The notes: a model not told the origin generated them from the sequence alone. Counted from the first letter of the stretch, positions 16,999 to 27,300 are shown. The stretch is 64,000 nt of DNA from C-114 sp963719285 (GCA_963719285.1 CAVRBO010000001.1:620001-684000); one strand, 5' to 3'. Numbers and translations: made by a program.

Positions 16999-17031
16999 GA
17001 CCCGCCCGGGAGCCATCGAACGGGCCGGGTC
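16999..17031 (-). terminator. Hairpin at the trmD 3' end (terminator-like)
   Basis: Arms GACCCGGCCCG and CGGGCGGGTC pair over 10 bp with one bulged base and a 12-nt loop. The 5' arm begins inside the trmD stop codon. No U-tract follows, so termination would depend on the very stable GC stem. It separates the trmD transcript from the rplS promoter. Confidence 0.5.
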
Positions 17032-17767
17032 AGGCGTCCTCGTCGCGTTCGGCCGCCAGCTCGTCGAGGATCCGCCGCTCCGTCGGGGTCGTGGCGCGCT
17101 CGGCGAGCAGGTCCGGGCGCCGCTCCAGCGTGCGTCGCAGGGACTCCCGTTCGCGCCACCGTCGAACGGCCCCGTGGTCGCCCGAGGTGAGGACCTCCGG
17201 TACCTCGCTCCCCCCGAACGAGGCCGGCCGGGTGAACTGCGGGTACTCGAGCAGACCGTCTGTATGCGACTCCTCCGCCGTCGAGGCGGCGTCGATCGCC
17301 CCGGGCAGGAGGCGGATGACCGCATCGATGATGACGAGCGCCGCCAACTCGCCACCGGTCAGCACGTAGTCGCCGATCGAGATCTCGAGATCGACCATTG
17401 ACCGGATCCGGTCGTCGACACCCTCGTAGCGCGGACAGAGGAAGACGAGGTGAGCGGCCTGGGACAGGGATCGGGCCCGGGCCTGGCGGAACGTCTCGCC
17501 GGCGGCGTCCACGAGGATCACGGTCGACTCCGGGCGTCGGACCGCGCCGAGCGCCGCGGCCACGGGCTCCGGTCGCAGGATCATCCCGGCCCCGCCCCCA
17601 TATGGGTAATCGTCGACGCTGCGGTGCTTGCCCAGCCCCCACTCGCGCAGGTCGTGGACCTGGATCGACGCCAGACCTTGTTCCTGGATCCGGGCCGGGA
17701 TGCTGTCGCCGAGCGGCGCCGCGATCATGTCCGGGAAGAGCGTCAGGACATCGATCTCGAGGGTCAT
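17030..17767 (-). CDS. trmD: tRNA (guanine37-N1)-methyltransferase TrmD
   Basis: Makes m1G37 next to the anticodon, preventing +1 frameshifting. 245 residues with the SPOUT trefoil-knot motifs DDYPYGGGAGMILRPEP, LCPRYEGVDDR, ISIGDYVLTGGELAALVIIDAV and RLLPGA, then the C-terminal helical domain. ATG 17767 overlaps the rimM stop (ATGA). Last gene of ffh-DUF3352-rpsP-khpA-rimM-trmD; a strong hairpin follows. Confidence 0.96.
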   Translation of the reverse strand: MTLEIDVLTLFPDMIAAPLGDSIPARIQEQGLASIQVHDLREWGLGKHRSVDDYPYGGGAGMILRPEPVAAALGAVRRPESTVILVDAAGETFRQARARSLSQAAHLVFLCPRYEGVDDRIRSMVDLEISIGDYVLTGGELAALVIIDAVIRLLPGAIDAASTAEESHTDGLLEYPQFTRPASFGGSEVPEVLTSGDHGAVRRWRERESLRRTLERRPDLLAERATTPTERRILDELAAERDEDA

Positions 17768-18393
17768 GGCCCGACAGGTGGCCCGGTCGGTGGCTCGGCC
17801 GGCGGCTCGGCTGCAGGCTCCGTGGCCACGATCCGCGGGCGACGGCGGGTGGCCTTCCGCGCGCGTGGCGCCCGTGCCGGCCGGGCCGGCTTCGCCGGCT
17901 CGAGGGCCAGGGCATCGACGTCGACGACGATCTCCCCGCGAGCCGGCGCGAAGATCCGGATGAACGCCCGGACGACCGGCAGGTCGAATTCGCCGTACGG
18001 CTCACCGCGGACCACGAACACCTCGGCGCCGCCCACCCGGTAGATGTCATGGACGACGCCGATCTCCCGTTCCTGGAGGTCGCGGACGGTGGTGCCGACG
18101 ACCTGGTGCCAGTAGTACTCGCCGACGGGGAGCGTGTCGGTCGTGCCCGTCTCGGCCTCGAGATAGGCGGCGCGCAGCGTGTCGGCGGCACTCCGGTCCG
18201 GCACCTCGTCGAAGCGCAGGCGCCAGCCCGGACCGTCCGGGATGGCCTCGGCCGCGGCGATCGTCAGAGGCGCGTCACTGCCTTCGCGATGCAGCACGGC
18301 GCCGGGTGTGAAGCGCTCCTCCGGTCGATCGGTCAGGACCTCCACCCGGACGGCGCCGCGCAGGCCGTGGACGCCCCGCACGAGGGCGACCAC
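17764..18393 (-). CDS. rimM: Ribosome maturation factor RimM
   Basis: Assists 30S head assembly through S19. The N-terminal RimM barrel (ALVRGVHGLRGAVRVEVLTD) is followed by the PRC-barrel (YYWHQVVGTTVRDLQ..IGVVHDIYRVGGAEVFVV). 209 residues, about 35 more than usual because of an Arg/Pro-rich tail with repeated PAEPP-type units. GTG 18393 is chosen: GGAGG lies 8 nt upstream and the family N-terminus begins there. Confidence 0.94.
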   Translation of the reverse strand: MVALVRGVHGLRGAVRVEVLTDRPEERFTPGAVLHREGSDAPLTIAAAEAIPDGPGWRLRFDEVPDRSAADTLRAAYLEAETGTTDTLPVGEYYWHQVVGTTVRDLQEREIGVVHDIYRVGGAEVFVVRGEPYGEFDLPVVRAFIRIFAPARGEIVVDVDALALEPAKPARPARAPRARKATRRRPRIVATEPAAEPPAEPPTGPPVGP

Positions 18394-18407
18394 GAGTCGG
18401 TCCTCCG

Positions 18408-18641
18408 TCAGAGGATCTCGAGCGAGACGGACTCGCCGTCCCGTGCCGCGGTCACCTTGAGGAGCGTCCGGAGCGCCTTGGCGACGCTGCCGTTGCGGCC
18501 GATGACCTTGCCCATGTCGTCCTCGGCCACATGGAGCTCGAGGACGGTCCCCTCGGGTTCGCGCACGACCTCGACGGTCACCGCGTCCGGGTCGTCGACG
18601 AGCGAGCGCGCGACGAACTCGACCAATTCCTTGGCAGGCAT
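18408..18641 (-). CDS. khpA: KhpA, single-KH-domain RNA-binding protein
   Basis: 77-residue KH protein (formerly YlqC). With KhpB it binds many RNAs and affects division and envelope genes in Gram-positives. The KH signature loop appears as VIGRNGSVAKALRTLL (GxxG = GRNG), preceded by LHVAEDDMGK. It sits between rpsP and rimM, its usual place. No khpB (jag) gene is in the window. Confidence 0.93.
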   Translation of the reverse strand: MPAKELVEFVARSLVDDPDAVTVEVVREPEGTVLELHVAEDDMGKVIGRNGSVAKALRTLLKVTAARDGESVSLEIL

Positions 18642-18652
18642 GTCGACTCCTT

Positions 18653-18907
18653 CTACTTGCTCGCCGGCAGGATCCCCTGCTCGCGGAACAGGCGCGCCAC
18701 GGTGTCTGACGGCTGGGCGCCCTTGGCGAGCCAGGCCTTGGCCTTGTCGGCGTCGATCACGACCTCGGCCGGTTCGGTGCGCGGGTTGTAATGACCGAGC
18801 GTCTCGATGGATCGGCCGTCACGCGCATTGCGGGCGTCGGCGACGACCACGCGATAGGCCGGCTGCTTCTTCGCGCCGACGCGCGTCAAGCGGATGCGGA
18901 CTGCCAT
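18653..18907 (-). CDS. rpsP: 30S ribosomal protein S16
   Basis: 84-residue bS16: MAVRIRLTRVGAKKQPAYRVVVADARNARDGR is split here into its conserved parts MAVRIRLTRVGAKKQPAYR and VVVADARNARDGR, followed by ETLGHYNPRTEP. ATG 18907 has GGAGG 11 nt upstream and is preferred over an in-frame start 15 codons earlier. It follows the DUF3352 gene by 63 nt. Confidence 0.97.
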   Translation of the reverse strand: MAVRIRLTRVGAKKQPAYRVVVADARNARDGRSIETLGHYNPRTEPAEVVIDADKAKAWLAKGAQPSDTVARLFREQGILPASK

Positions 18908-18970
18908 GGACTCGAATGCCTCCGTTCTGGGGTCAGAGGGCTGGGCCGGCATCGTGCCGGCCCGCCCGGG

Positions 18971-20938
18971 TCACTTGCTCACGGTCACGACGAATCGGAC
19001 GTGCTCCAGGTCTCCATCCTGGGTGCTGTATCCGAACGCGGCGAACGGCGCGACGTAGGGCTTGGTGTCCTTCTCGTACGCCTTGAGGGCATCCGCCGGC
19101 AGTTGAGCCTCGACGGCCGTCACGATCGCCGCGACGTCGACAAAGGCCTGGCTCGAATTCGAAGCCCCGGCCCGCCCCATGGCGGTCACGTAGCGGGGCT
19201 GATCGGCCAGGGACGCACCGCCCTTGGTATCGAGAACGGCCTTGACGAACCCGTCTCCGCCGATGCCGATGACGGCGAGATCGTCGGTGACGGTGTAGCT
19301 CAGCGCGACGCGCGCGTCCGCCATCGAAGCCGGCAGGGAATCGGTCGACAGGCCCATTCCCGGAGCCAGGTTCTGGAGGTCCTTGATCGACCCGAGATCG
19401 ATCGTGGTGATCGTCGCGCCGCCATGGGTCTCGCTCGTCACCTTCGCACCAGGCAGCCCGGCGAGGGAAACGAGGTTCTTGAGCGAAGCGAACTTGGCCG
19501 ATGCGGCATCGGACGCGGCCTTGTCGCCGAGGGTGACCACAAGGCCACCGCCGACCGTGCTGCCGTCGACCGTGACGGCGACGGCGACGTCTCCCAGCCA
19601 CGAGGTGTACGAGTCGAGCCCGCCGGCCTTGTCGAGCGCGTCGAGGACCTGGGTCACGGTCTCCTTGTAGGCAGGGATCGCCTGGTACGCGTTGACGGCC
19701 GCCTTGATGGACGCTCCGACGTCATGGCCCTCGAATTCGGCCACCGTGTTCGCCGGCAGGTGCGCGGCGATCGTGCTCGTCCGGTTCGGCGCCAGCGTGG
19801 TGCCCGTCGGGAGGGGCACGACCTCGTCGAAGACGATGCTGTCCGATTCGAAGAGGGCACTGCCCCCGACCCAGGCCGGGATCTTGTCGAGCAGGTCCTT
19901 GGGGAAGGCAGCCACGCCGCTGCCGGCCGGCATGGCCGACATCTCGGCGTCGACGAACTTCTGGAGCTGCATGTAGTAGAAGCCGACCCGGTCCTTGGGT
20001 GAGTCGGCCAGGGCCTTCTTGAAGTCGGCCGTGGAGGCGAGACCGGTGGAACCCTTGGAGTCGATGATCGCGTGGACGGTCGCCACGTCGCCACCGATGA
20101 GGACGGCATCGTCGACGCCGACGGCAGCGGCCGCGTCACCGGTCCCGAAGACGGTCAGGGCCACCCCGCCGTACGTCGCGGCCGTGCCCGAGCCGTCGGC
20201 GACCTTGGTGAGCCAGGCGGTCGCCTTGGCCGCATCGGTCACCGACAGGAGGAACGCGCCGTGGGCGTGGACGTCCGCGCCGGCCATGCCCATCCCGGCG
20301 CTCGGGAACGAGGACAGGGACACGCCGACCTGGCCACCGAACCAGGGCTTGATGTCGGTCGAGTAGTCGGCCTTCCCGTTGGAGGCCGAGCGGATCGCCT
20401 TGTCATACAGCTCGGCGAGCTTCGCGTCGAGGCTGGCCGGGTCGGCGAAGCCGGGGAACGCGGAGAGGAACTGGCCGGCCTTGGTGTGCTGGTCGCCGGG
20501 AAGGTCGAACCGGGCTTCCATGTACATGACCGAGTCGGCCGGTGCCCAGCGGGCGACCGTGGACGGTGACGCGGCTCCGGCGACGGCGAAGAAGACCGCC
20601 GAGGCACTCGCCGCGACGAGGACGACGATGGCCGCCGCGACGAGCCAGCGCAGGCCCCGCCGGCGCCGGGCCGGCACGGACACCGGCTGTACCGGCGCCG
20701 CGCTGAAGTCGAGTCCGCCCTGGCTCGACCAGCCGGCCGGGGCCGGGGCCAAGTCCCGACCGGCACCCGGGGCCGGTGCCGCGGAGATCGCCTGGTCCGG
20801 ACCGGTCGGCGGCAGGGCCGCCGCCTGGGCCATCGGGGCGTCGAGGGCCGACGGCGCTGCGGGCAGCGGTGCCGCGGCGTCCGGCGTGCCGTTCGGATCG
20901 GCCTGCGGTGTCAGGCCGGTATCGGACTGGTCGGTCAT
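18971..20938 (-). CDS. DUF3352-type membrane-anchored extracellular protein
   Basis: 655 residues, function unknown. Residues 1-90 are Pro/Ala-rich and probably cytoplasmic. A basic RRRRGLRWLV stop leads into one membrane segment (about 93-118). The rest is a large outside domain: APADSVMYMEARFDLPGDQ near its start, repeated SVTDAAKATAWLTKVADGS-like and LGDKAASDAASAKFASLK segments, and a second half resembling the first, as in DUF3352 proteins. Low Cys, many Ala/Gly/Asp. It is inserted between ffh and rpsP, an odd site that would tie its level to SRP and ribosome synthesis. GGGGGA precedes the ATG. Confidence 0.75.
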   Translation of the reverse strand: MTDQSDTGLTPQADPNGTPDAAAPLPAAPSALDAPMAQAAALPPTGPDQAISAAPAPGAGRDLAPAPAGWSSQGGLDFSAAPVQPVSVPARRRRGLRWLVAAAIVVLVAASASAVFFAVAGAASPSTVARWAPADSVMYMEARFDLPGDQHTKAGQFLSAFPGFADPASLDAKLAELYDKAIRSASNGKADYSTDIKPWFGGQVGVSLSSFPSAGMGMAGADVHAHGAFLLSVTDAAKATAWLTKVADGSGTAATYGGVALTVFGTGDAAAAVGVDDAVLIGGDVATVHAIIDSKGSTGLASTADFKKALADSPKDRVGFYYMQLQKFVDAEMSAMPAGSGVAAFPKDLLDKIPAWVGGSALFESDSIVFDEVVPLPTGTTLAPNRTSTIAAHLPANTVAEFEGHDVGASIKAAVNAYQAIPAYKETVTQVLDALDKAGGLDSYTSWLGDVAVAVTVDGSTVGGGLVVTLGDKAASDAASAKFASLKNLVSLAGLPGAKVTSETHGGATITTIDLGSIKDLQNLAPGMGLSTDSLPASMADARVALSYTVTDDLAVIGIGGDGFVKAVLDTKGGASLADQPRYVTAMGRAGASNSSQAFVDVAAIVTAVEAQLPADALKAYEKDTKPYVAPFAAFGYSTQDGDLEHVRFVVTVSK

Positions 20939-20954
20939 GAGATCCCCCTGTGTT

Positions 20955-22286
20955 TCAGCGTCGGCTCAGGAGACCGGCGGCGCCACCACGGCGTCCCAGG
21001 CCACCCAGTTGTTTCATCATCTTGCGCATCTCGTCGTACTGCTTGACGAGCTTGTTGACTTCCGGAAGGACGGTTCCGGCACCTGCCGCGATCCGCCTTC
21101 GGCGTGAGGCGTTGAGGATCGTTGGATCGCGCCGCTCGCGCGGCGTCATGGCCCGGATGATCGCCTCGGTGCGACGGAGGTCGCCCCGATCCACGGCCGC
21201 CTGGGCCTCCTTGGCCATCCCGCCCATGCCCGGGATCATCCCCACGACCTGGCCGATCGGGCCCATCTTCTGGATCTGCTGCATCGAGTCGAGCATGTCC
21301 TCGAGGGTGAAGCTCGCCTTGGCCAGCTTGTCCTGCATCTTGGCGGCCTGCTTCTCGTCGAAAGCGTCCTGCGCACGTTCCACGAGGGTGAGCACGTCGC
21401 CCATGCCCAGGATCCGGCCGGCCAGCCGGTCCGGGTGGAACGCCTCGAGCGCGTCGGTCTTCTCGCCGGTGCCGAGGAACTTGACCGGCAGGTGGGTGAC
21501 GGCGCTGATGCTCAGCGCCGCTCCGCCGCGGGCGTCGCCGTCGATCTTGGTGAGGATGAGCCCTGTCAGTGGCACGGCCGCCGCGAATGCCTCGGCCACC
21601 GCGACGGCCTCCTGGCCGGTCATGGCGTCCACGACGAGCAGGCTCTCCGCCGGCGAGATGGCCTGTGCGAGGGTGGCGATCTCGTGCATCAGCGCTTCGT
21701 CGACGCTCAGGCGGCCGGCGGTGTCGACGATCACGACGTCGCGGGCGAGCCGGCGGGCCGCGTCGATGCCGCCCTTCGCGATGTCGAGCACGGTCGTGCC
21801 GGCCGGCGCGCGATGGACGGGCAGGTCGAGCGCCTTGCCCAGTGTCTCGAGCTGGTCGGCGGCGGCGGGCCGGTACGGATCGGCGGCTACGAGGAGCGGC
21901 CGGCGACCCATCTTCACGACGAGCCGGGCGAGCTTGGCGGATGTCGTCGTCTTGCCCGACCCCTGGAGACCCACGAGCAGGATGACCGCCGGGTTGCCCT
22001 GGAGATGGAACGTCCGGTCGCCGGCCGACAGGAGCGCCGTGAGCTCATCGTTGACGATCCCGACGACCTGCTGGCCCGCCGTGAGGCTGTCGAGGATGTC
22101 GGCGCCGATCGCCCGTCCGCGGACCCGCGCGACGAACTCCTTGACGACCTTGAAGTTGACGTCCGCCTCGAGCAGCGCCAGGCGCACCTCACGCATCGCG
22201 GTGTCGACGTCGGCCTCGCTGACGCGGCCGCGACCGGTCAGGTTGGCGAGCGTCGCGCGAAGGCGGTCACTCAGTGCATCGAACAT
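20955..22286 (-). CDS. ffh: Signal recognition particle GTPase Ffh
   Basis: Targets nascent membrane proteins to FtsY. 443 residues: N domain (1-90), G domain with GLQGSGKTT (106-114), DTAGR, and the TKIDGDARGGAAL G4 region, then the Met-rich M domain (about 300-443: MLDSMQQIQKMGPIGQVVGM, GMGGMAK) that binds 4.5S RNA and signal peptides. ATG 22286 (MFDALSDRL) matches the family start; 34 upstream in-frame codons are unlikely. Its partner ftsY is nearby in another transcription unit. The 4.5S RNA gene was not found here. Confidence 0.96.
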   Translation of the reverse strand: MFDALSDRLRATLANLTGRGRVSEADVDTAMREVRLALLEADVNFKVVKEFVARVRGRAIGADILDSLTAGQQVVGIVNDELTALLSAGDRTFHLQGNPAVILLVGLQGSGKTTTSAKLARLVVKMGRRPLLVAADPYRPAAADQLETLGKALDLPVHRAPAGTTVLDIAKGGIDAARRLARDVVIVDTAGRLSVDEALMHEIATLAQAISPAESLLVVDAMTGQEAVAVAEAFAAAVPLTGLILTKIDGDARGGAALSISAVTHLPVKFLGTGEKTDALEAFHPDRLAGRILGMGDVLTLVERAQDAFDEKQAAKMQDKLAKASFTLEDMLDSMQQIQKMGPIGQVVGMIPGMGGMAKEAQAAVDRGDLRRTEAIIRAMTPRERRDPTILNASRRRRIAAGAGTVLPEVNKLVKQYDEMRKMMKQLGGLGRRGGAAGLLSRR

Positions 22287-22376
22287 GCCGAAGTCGTGGG
22301 CTCCTGTCGTGGATCGGCCCGGGCGACGGCGAAGCCGACCGGGGGTGCGCGGGTTCTGGCGACACCGAGGCTTCGC

Positions 22377-22382
22377 AGTGTA
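22377..22382 (-). promoter_or_regulatory. Predicted -10 box of the ffh-rpsP operon
   Basis: TACACT preceded by CGC on minus, 90 nt upstream of ffh. Same element class as those before rpsB and rplS. No -35-like hexamer is seen. Confidence 0.5.
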
Positions 22383-22505
22383 GCGCATGCCCCCCGCGAT
22401 CCCGGTCAGCCGTGGTGCGGGGCCGCGCCGCGAAATGGTCCAGAGCGAGGCAGAGCGCCGGCCGTGCGGCCGGCGCTCGAGGGGCGGCGACAGGGAGGAG
22501 GTCGG

Positions 22506-23015
22506 TCAGATCGCTTCGCGCTCCGAGCGATCGGCGGCGCGAAGCGCGATGAGGACGAGCGTCTCGATGAAGACCACCGCGAGCGTGATGCCGATCCCGT
22601 CCATGCGGGGAGAGCCCGGCCGAGCGAGGCCGGTCCCGGCGAAGGGGCCCCACGCGGACGTCGCGGCGGCGAACCCGACGACGCTCACGACGATGCCCGA
22701 GCTCGCGACGATCGCCGCGGCGCCGCGCGCGGCCCGCGAGCCCGACAGGACCATCAGGCCGACGACCGCATGGACGATCCCCACGACGAGGATGACGCCA
22801 CCATATGCGGCGATCGAGCGGAGCAGGGCGACGTCCGCGGCGGGGTAGGCGCCAGGACCGCCGTCGAGCATGCGGAGCGCGATCGGGAGGGCGTAACCGA
22901 CCGAGGCGATGAGCGAGCCGACGATGACGAAGACGAACGCGACGAGGACCGCGGCCACCGACGGGCGGCGGGTCGTCGGCTTCGCCCAACCGGCCGGAGC
23001 GACTGCGAGAGACAT
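22506..23015 (-). CDS. Small four-helix membrane protein of unknown function
   Basis: 169 residues with four hydrophobic segments: VAAVLVAFVFVIVGSLIASV, GGVILVVGIVHAVVGLMVLS, AAAIVASSGIVVSVVGFAAA, and ITLAVVFIETLVLIALRA. A short Thr/Arg-rich N-terminus is probably inside. No motif is recognised. ATG 23015 (MSLAVAPAGW) with AGAGG upstream is preferred to a start 39 codons earlier. Isolated between ftsY and the ffh promoter, about 185 nt from ftsY, so probably its own unit. Confidence 0.7.
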   Translation of the reverse strand: MSLAVAPAGWAKPTTRRPSVAAVLVAFVFVIVGSLIASVGYALPIALRMLDGGPGAYPAADVALLRSIAAYGGVILVVGIVHAVVGLMVLSGSRAARGAAAIVASSGIVVSVVGFAAATSAWGPFAGTGLARPGSPRMDGIGITLAVVFIETLVLIALRAADRSEREAI

Positions 23016-23200
23016 GTGCGACACCTCTGTTCCGATGTTTGGGGGCCGGTCCGTGCCTGCCCCGATACATCGAAATCTCGCACTCGCCCGGGTCGCCGGC
23101 GATGGACGACCGGCGCGCTCCACCATCGACATACGTCAGGGAACAGGCTTCCAGATGAGGGCGCCGCGGTGGCGCGGCTCACGGCGCGACGGTGGCGGCC

Positions 23201-24355
23201 TCAGGCGAACAGCGCCGCCACGAACGCGGCCGGATCGAACGGCAACAGGTCGCCGACCGCCTCCCCCACCCCCACGTAGCGGACCGGGACGCCGACGGAG
23301 GCCTCGATCGCGAAGACGATGCCGCCCTTGGCCGTCGAGTCGAGCTTGGTCAGGACGATCCCTGTCAGGCCGACCGCTTCGTGGAAGGCCCGGGCCTGGG
23401 CGAGGCCGTTCTGGCCCGTCGTGGCGTCGAGTACGAAGAGGGTCTCCGGCGTGGCGCCGGGCAGGCGCCGATCGATGATCCGGCGGACCTTCGAGAGCTC
23501 GTCCATGAGGTCGGTCTTCGTGTGGAGGCGGCCCGCGGTGTCGGCGATCACGACGTCGATCCGGCGGGCGATCGCGGCATCGATCGCGTCGAAGACGACG
23601 GCTCCCGGATCGGCTCCGGGAGCGTGCGATACGACGGTCGCACCGGCCCGTGCGGCCCAGGCCTGGAGCTGTTCGATCGCCGCGGCCCGGAACGTGTCGG
23701 CCGCGGCGAGCAGGACGCTTCGGCCCTCGGTCCGGAATCGGGCAGCGAGCTTGCCGATCGTGGTGGTCTTGCCGGTGCCGTTCACGCCGACGACGAGGAT
23801 GATCGCTGGGCCGCCCGTCGCGGCCGGGCGGGGTGCCCAGTCAGGGTCGCGCGGCACGAGGAGGGCGGCCAGCTCCGCCCGCACGGCGGCCTCAGGGCCG
23901 TCCGGATCGCGGCGCGCCTTGGCCCGTTCGACGACCGCGATCGCGAGACTCGCCCCGACGTCGCCGGCGATCAGCGTCTCCTCGACGTCGTCCCAGGCGG
24001 GGCCTTCATCGCCGGCGAACAGCCCACGCAGGCGGGACATGAACCCGCCGCGGCTCCGAGCCAGGCCCGCATCCAGGCTCCCGGCCGGGGCGGGCGTCTC
24101 GGCCGGCGCCGTGGCTCCGATCGCAGGCGGCTCACCGGCGGGTTCGACCGGCGAGACGGGCGCCGGATCGGGCGGTGTCGGCGGCGCCCAGGGCGGCTCG
24201 ACCGGGACCTGCGGCTCGACCCGGGCTTCGGGCTCGACGCGGGCAGCTGGCTCGACCGGGGTATCCGGCTCGACCGGCGCTTCGAGCGTGGATTCGTCGG
24301 CCCCGGGCCCCTCGGGCTCGGTGGCCTCGTCCCTGGGCCTGCGTCGCCAGAACAT
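23201..24355 (-). CDS. ftsY: SRP receptor GTPase FtsY
   Basis: Membrane-associated receptor for the SRP. 384 residues: a long N-terminal region (1-95) rich in Pro/Glu/Ala with repeated VEP units, then an N domain beginning near GGFMSRLRGLFAG (the amphipathic lipid-binding helix), and a G domain with GVNGTGKTT (190-198), DTAGRLHTKTDLMDEL, and TKLDSTAKGG. Placed 7 nt after smc; rnc-smc-ftsY is a conserved trio. Confidence 0.96.
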   Translation of the reverse strand: MFWRRRPRDEATEPEGPGADESTLEAPVEPDTPVEPAARVEPEARVEPQVPVEPPWAPPTPPDPAPVSPVEPAGEPPAIGATAPAETPAPAGSLDAGLARSRGGFMSRLRGLFAGDEGPAWDDVEETLIAGDVGASLAIAVVERAKARRDPDGPEAAVRAELAALLVPRDPDWAPRPAATGGPAIILVVGVNGTGKTTTIGKLAARFRTEGRSVLLAAADTFRAAAIEQLQAWAARAGATVVSHAPGADPGAVVFDAIDAAIARRIDVVIADTAGRLHTKTDLMDELSKVRRIIDRRLPGATPETLFVLDATTGQNGLAQARAFHEAVGLTGIVLTKLDSTAKGGIVFAIEASVGVPVRYVGVGEAVGDLLPFDPAAFVAALFA

Positions 24356-24362
24356 CGGGACC

Positions 24363-27300
24363 CTAACCGGCGACCGGGACGCGCTCGAGGGCGGCGCGAT
24401 CGGCGATGGCGGTCGCCTCGTCGAGGCGCAGGCTGATGACCCTGCTGACCGAGTCCTCGCCCACGGTCACGCCGTACAGGGCATCGGCCATCTCGATCGT
24501 CCCGCGGTTGTGGGTGATGACGATGAACTGGGTATCGTCGGCGAGCGACCGGAGCGCCTCGGCGAACCGCCCGACGTTCGCCTCGTCGAGTGCGGCGTCC
24601 ACCTCGTCGAGCACGCAGAACGGGACCGGACGGACCTCCAGCATCGCGAACAGCAGGGCGACCGCCGTCAGGGCCCTCTCGCCACCCGAGAGCATGGCCA
24701 GGGCCTGCGCCTTCTTGCCCGGCGGCCGGGCGACGATCTCGACGCCGGTCGAGGCGAGATCCCCGGGCTCGGTCAGGCTGAGACGGGCGTAGCCGCCGCC
24801 GAAGAGCTGCTGGAACCGCGCGTCGAACGCCCCTTCGAGCGCGTGGAACGTCGTCCGGAACTGATCGGCGACCATCGTCGACAGCTCCTCGATGAGTCTG
24901 CGCGTGTCGGCGATCGCGGTCCGGAGGTCGCGCTCCTGGGCCTCCATCGCGTCGAGCCGCTCACGGACCTGGGCATATTCCGTGACGGCGAACGGATTGG
25001 CGGCACCGAGCTCGTGGTATCGGCGCCGCAGCGTCGCCAGGCGGGCGGCGGACGGCGCCTCGGCAGGCGGGGGCGTGGCGGCCCAGGCGATCGCCGCGGA
25101 CGCGAGACCCGTCGCCAGGGCCTGGTCGTCCTCCCGCGCCTCGGCATCGGCGACGTCATCGGGCGTCGCGGCGTGCGCCGACCCCGGATCCGCGGCGCCG
25201 CCAACGACCGACCGGCCGAGGGCCTCGAGGCCGAGCTCACCAAGGGCGGCGAGCTCGACGAGCAGCCCCTCGCGGATCGCGTCGAGGCCGAGCCGCGCCT
25301 CGAGGTCGGCCACCTCGGCCGAGCGGGAGCGCGCCTCGGCCACCCGTAGTCCTTCGCGCGCCCGGGTGGCGGCCGTTTCGGCCGTGGTCAGGCGCTGGCG
25401 ATCCGCGATGTCCGAGGACTGGGCCGCGTCGAGCGCCGCCCGCGTGGCAGCCTCGCGCTCCTTCGCCAGCGCGAGGGCCCGTCCGGCCGCCGCGAGCTCG
25501 AGCCGAAGGCTGTCCTCGCGCTCCACGAGCGCGGCCACTTCCCGATCCGCGGCCGCGAGCCGCTGCTCGTCGAGCGTCGCGATCGTCTCGGCCCTGGCCC
25601 GCCTGTCCTCGGCCGTCCGGCGCACGCTGTCCAATTCGGCCAGCGCCGCGGCCAGCCGGTCCCGCCGGGTCCGCAGTTCGCCCGCCCGACGCTCCCAGGC
25701 TGCGAGCGCCGCCGCGTCGACGGTGGACGCACCCGGCGGAGTCTCGAGACGGGTCTCGCCGGCAGCCATCGCCGCGACCGCGGCCTGGGCCACGGCCGCG
25801 GCCGTCCTGAGCCGCTCGACCTGCGCGGCCTGCCAGGCCGCCTCCCGGGCCGCGGACTCGCGCGCACGACCGGCGACCCGCTCATCTTCCTCCGCGCGCC
25901 GCCGCTCCGATGCCGCCCGGTCCTCCGCGTCGCGCGCTTCGTCGAGTGCCCGTCGCGCCGACGCCGCGGCCTGGGTCGCCTCGGTGGCCGCGGCCGACGC
26001 GCTGCGCTCCTCGGCCGTCGCGCCGGCGTGTTCGGCCGTCAGGGTCTCGGCTGTCGCCCGCCGCTCGAGCGCGCCGTCCGCCGTCCCGAACGCGACCGTG
26101 AGAGGACCGGCGACCGCGGTCCCGTCGCGCACGACGGCCAACCACCCGGCCGGCAGGTCGCGCTGCAGCTCGATCAGCGCCGCGAGATCCGGCACCCAGA
26201 CGGCGTTCGCGAGCCAGCGCGAGGCGGCCCCCAGCGGGTCGGCCCGCACCGCTTCTCCGAGCCATCCGCCGCCGAGGTCCACGGCCCGGGCGACGACCCG
26301 ATCCTCCCCGTGGCCGCGCTGGCCGACGGCAGCCGGGGTCCCGCCCGCCGCGATCACGACCGTCCCGCGGACGCCGCCGAGGTCACCCACCGCGGCCCGT
26401 TCCACCTGATAGGCACGCGCGACCTCGCCCAGGGCCGCCTCGACGGCGGGCCGGAGCGCGGGTTCGACGGCGAGCCCCGCATCGACCCGCTTGCCGCCGA
26501 CGCGCCGGACCGCCTTCGCGATCGGCCGGGCCTCGTCCTCGTCCATCCGCGCCCGGAGCGCCTCGAGTCGCGCGCCCAGATCGGCGGCCCGGGCGCGGGC
26601 GGCGGTGGCTTCCTCGGCCGCTCGGTCGCGGGACGCTTCGGTCACCTCGGCGGCGCTCCGGGCGGCCTCCCGCCGGGTCCGGGCCTCGGTCTCGGTCGCG
26701 ATCGCCGCGGCGAGCCAGCCGCGGGCCGACTCGGCCTCGCGTTCCGCCTGGGCGAGCCGGCCGGCCAGGGTGTCCAGGTCCCCCTGCTCCGCCTCCGCTC
26801 GATGCGTCGCGTCCGCCGCCCGGCGTCGTGCCGTCTCGAGTTCGGCGGCACGGGCCGTGGCGGCGCGCCGCAGGGCTGCGGCCGCCTCCCCTTCGACGGC
26901 ACGGGCCGTGCCGAGCGCGCCGAGTTCCGCGAGGGCATCGGCGAGCTCGCGCTCGGCGGACGACAACTCGGCCGCCGCGTCGACGTCGCGCGTCGGCACC
27001 GGTTCGGCCGAGATCCGGCGCTGCAGGGCGAGATCGGCCTCCGCGGCGAGTCCTTCACCGTCGAGCCGGGCCCGGTCGCGGACCGTGGCCGCGAGCTCGC
27101 CGGCCACGCGCGCCTCGGTCAGGCGGGCCTCGGCGACGGCGGCATTGGCGGCGTCATGGTCCGTCCGGAGTGCCGCGGCCGCGGATGTGCGAGCAGCGAG
27201 AGCGCGGGCGATGGCGGCGGCTTCCCCTTCGGCCGCCGTGAGCGCCGCGAGGGCCCGGTCCATGCCCGCCCGCGCGACCGCCAGCGCGGACCCGGTCGTG

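Noticed and set aside
22287..22505. 4.5S RNA gene near ffh
   Set aside because: I looked for the GGAA-tetraloop, Alu-less hairpin pattern between ffh and the next gene and found nothing convincing.
24892..26409. Ser/Ala/Arg-rich open frame antisense to smc
   Set aside because: Mirror image of the smc coiled coil; no ribosome binding site and no family resemblance.
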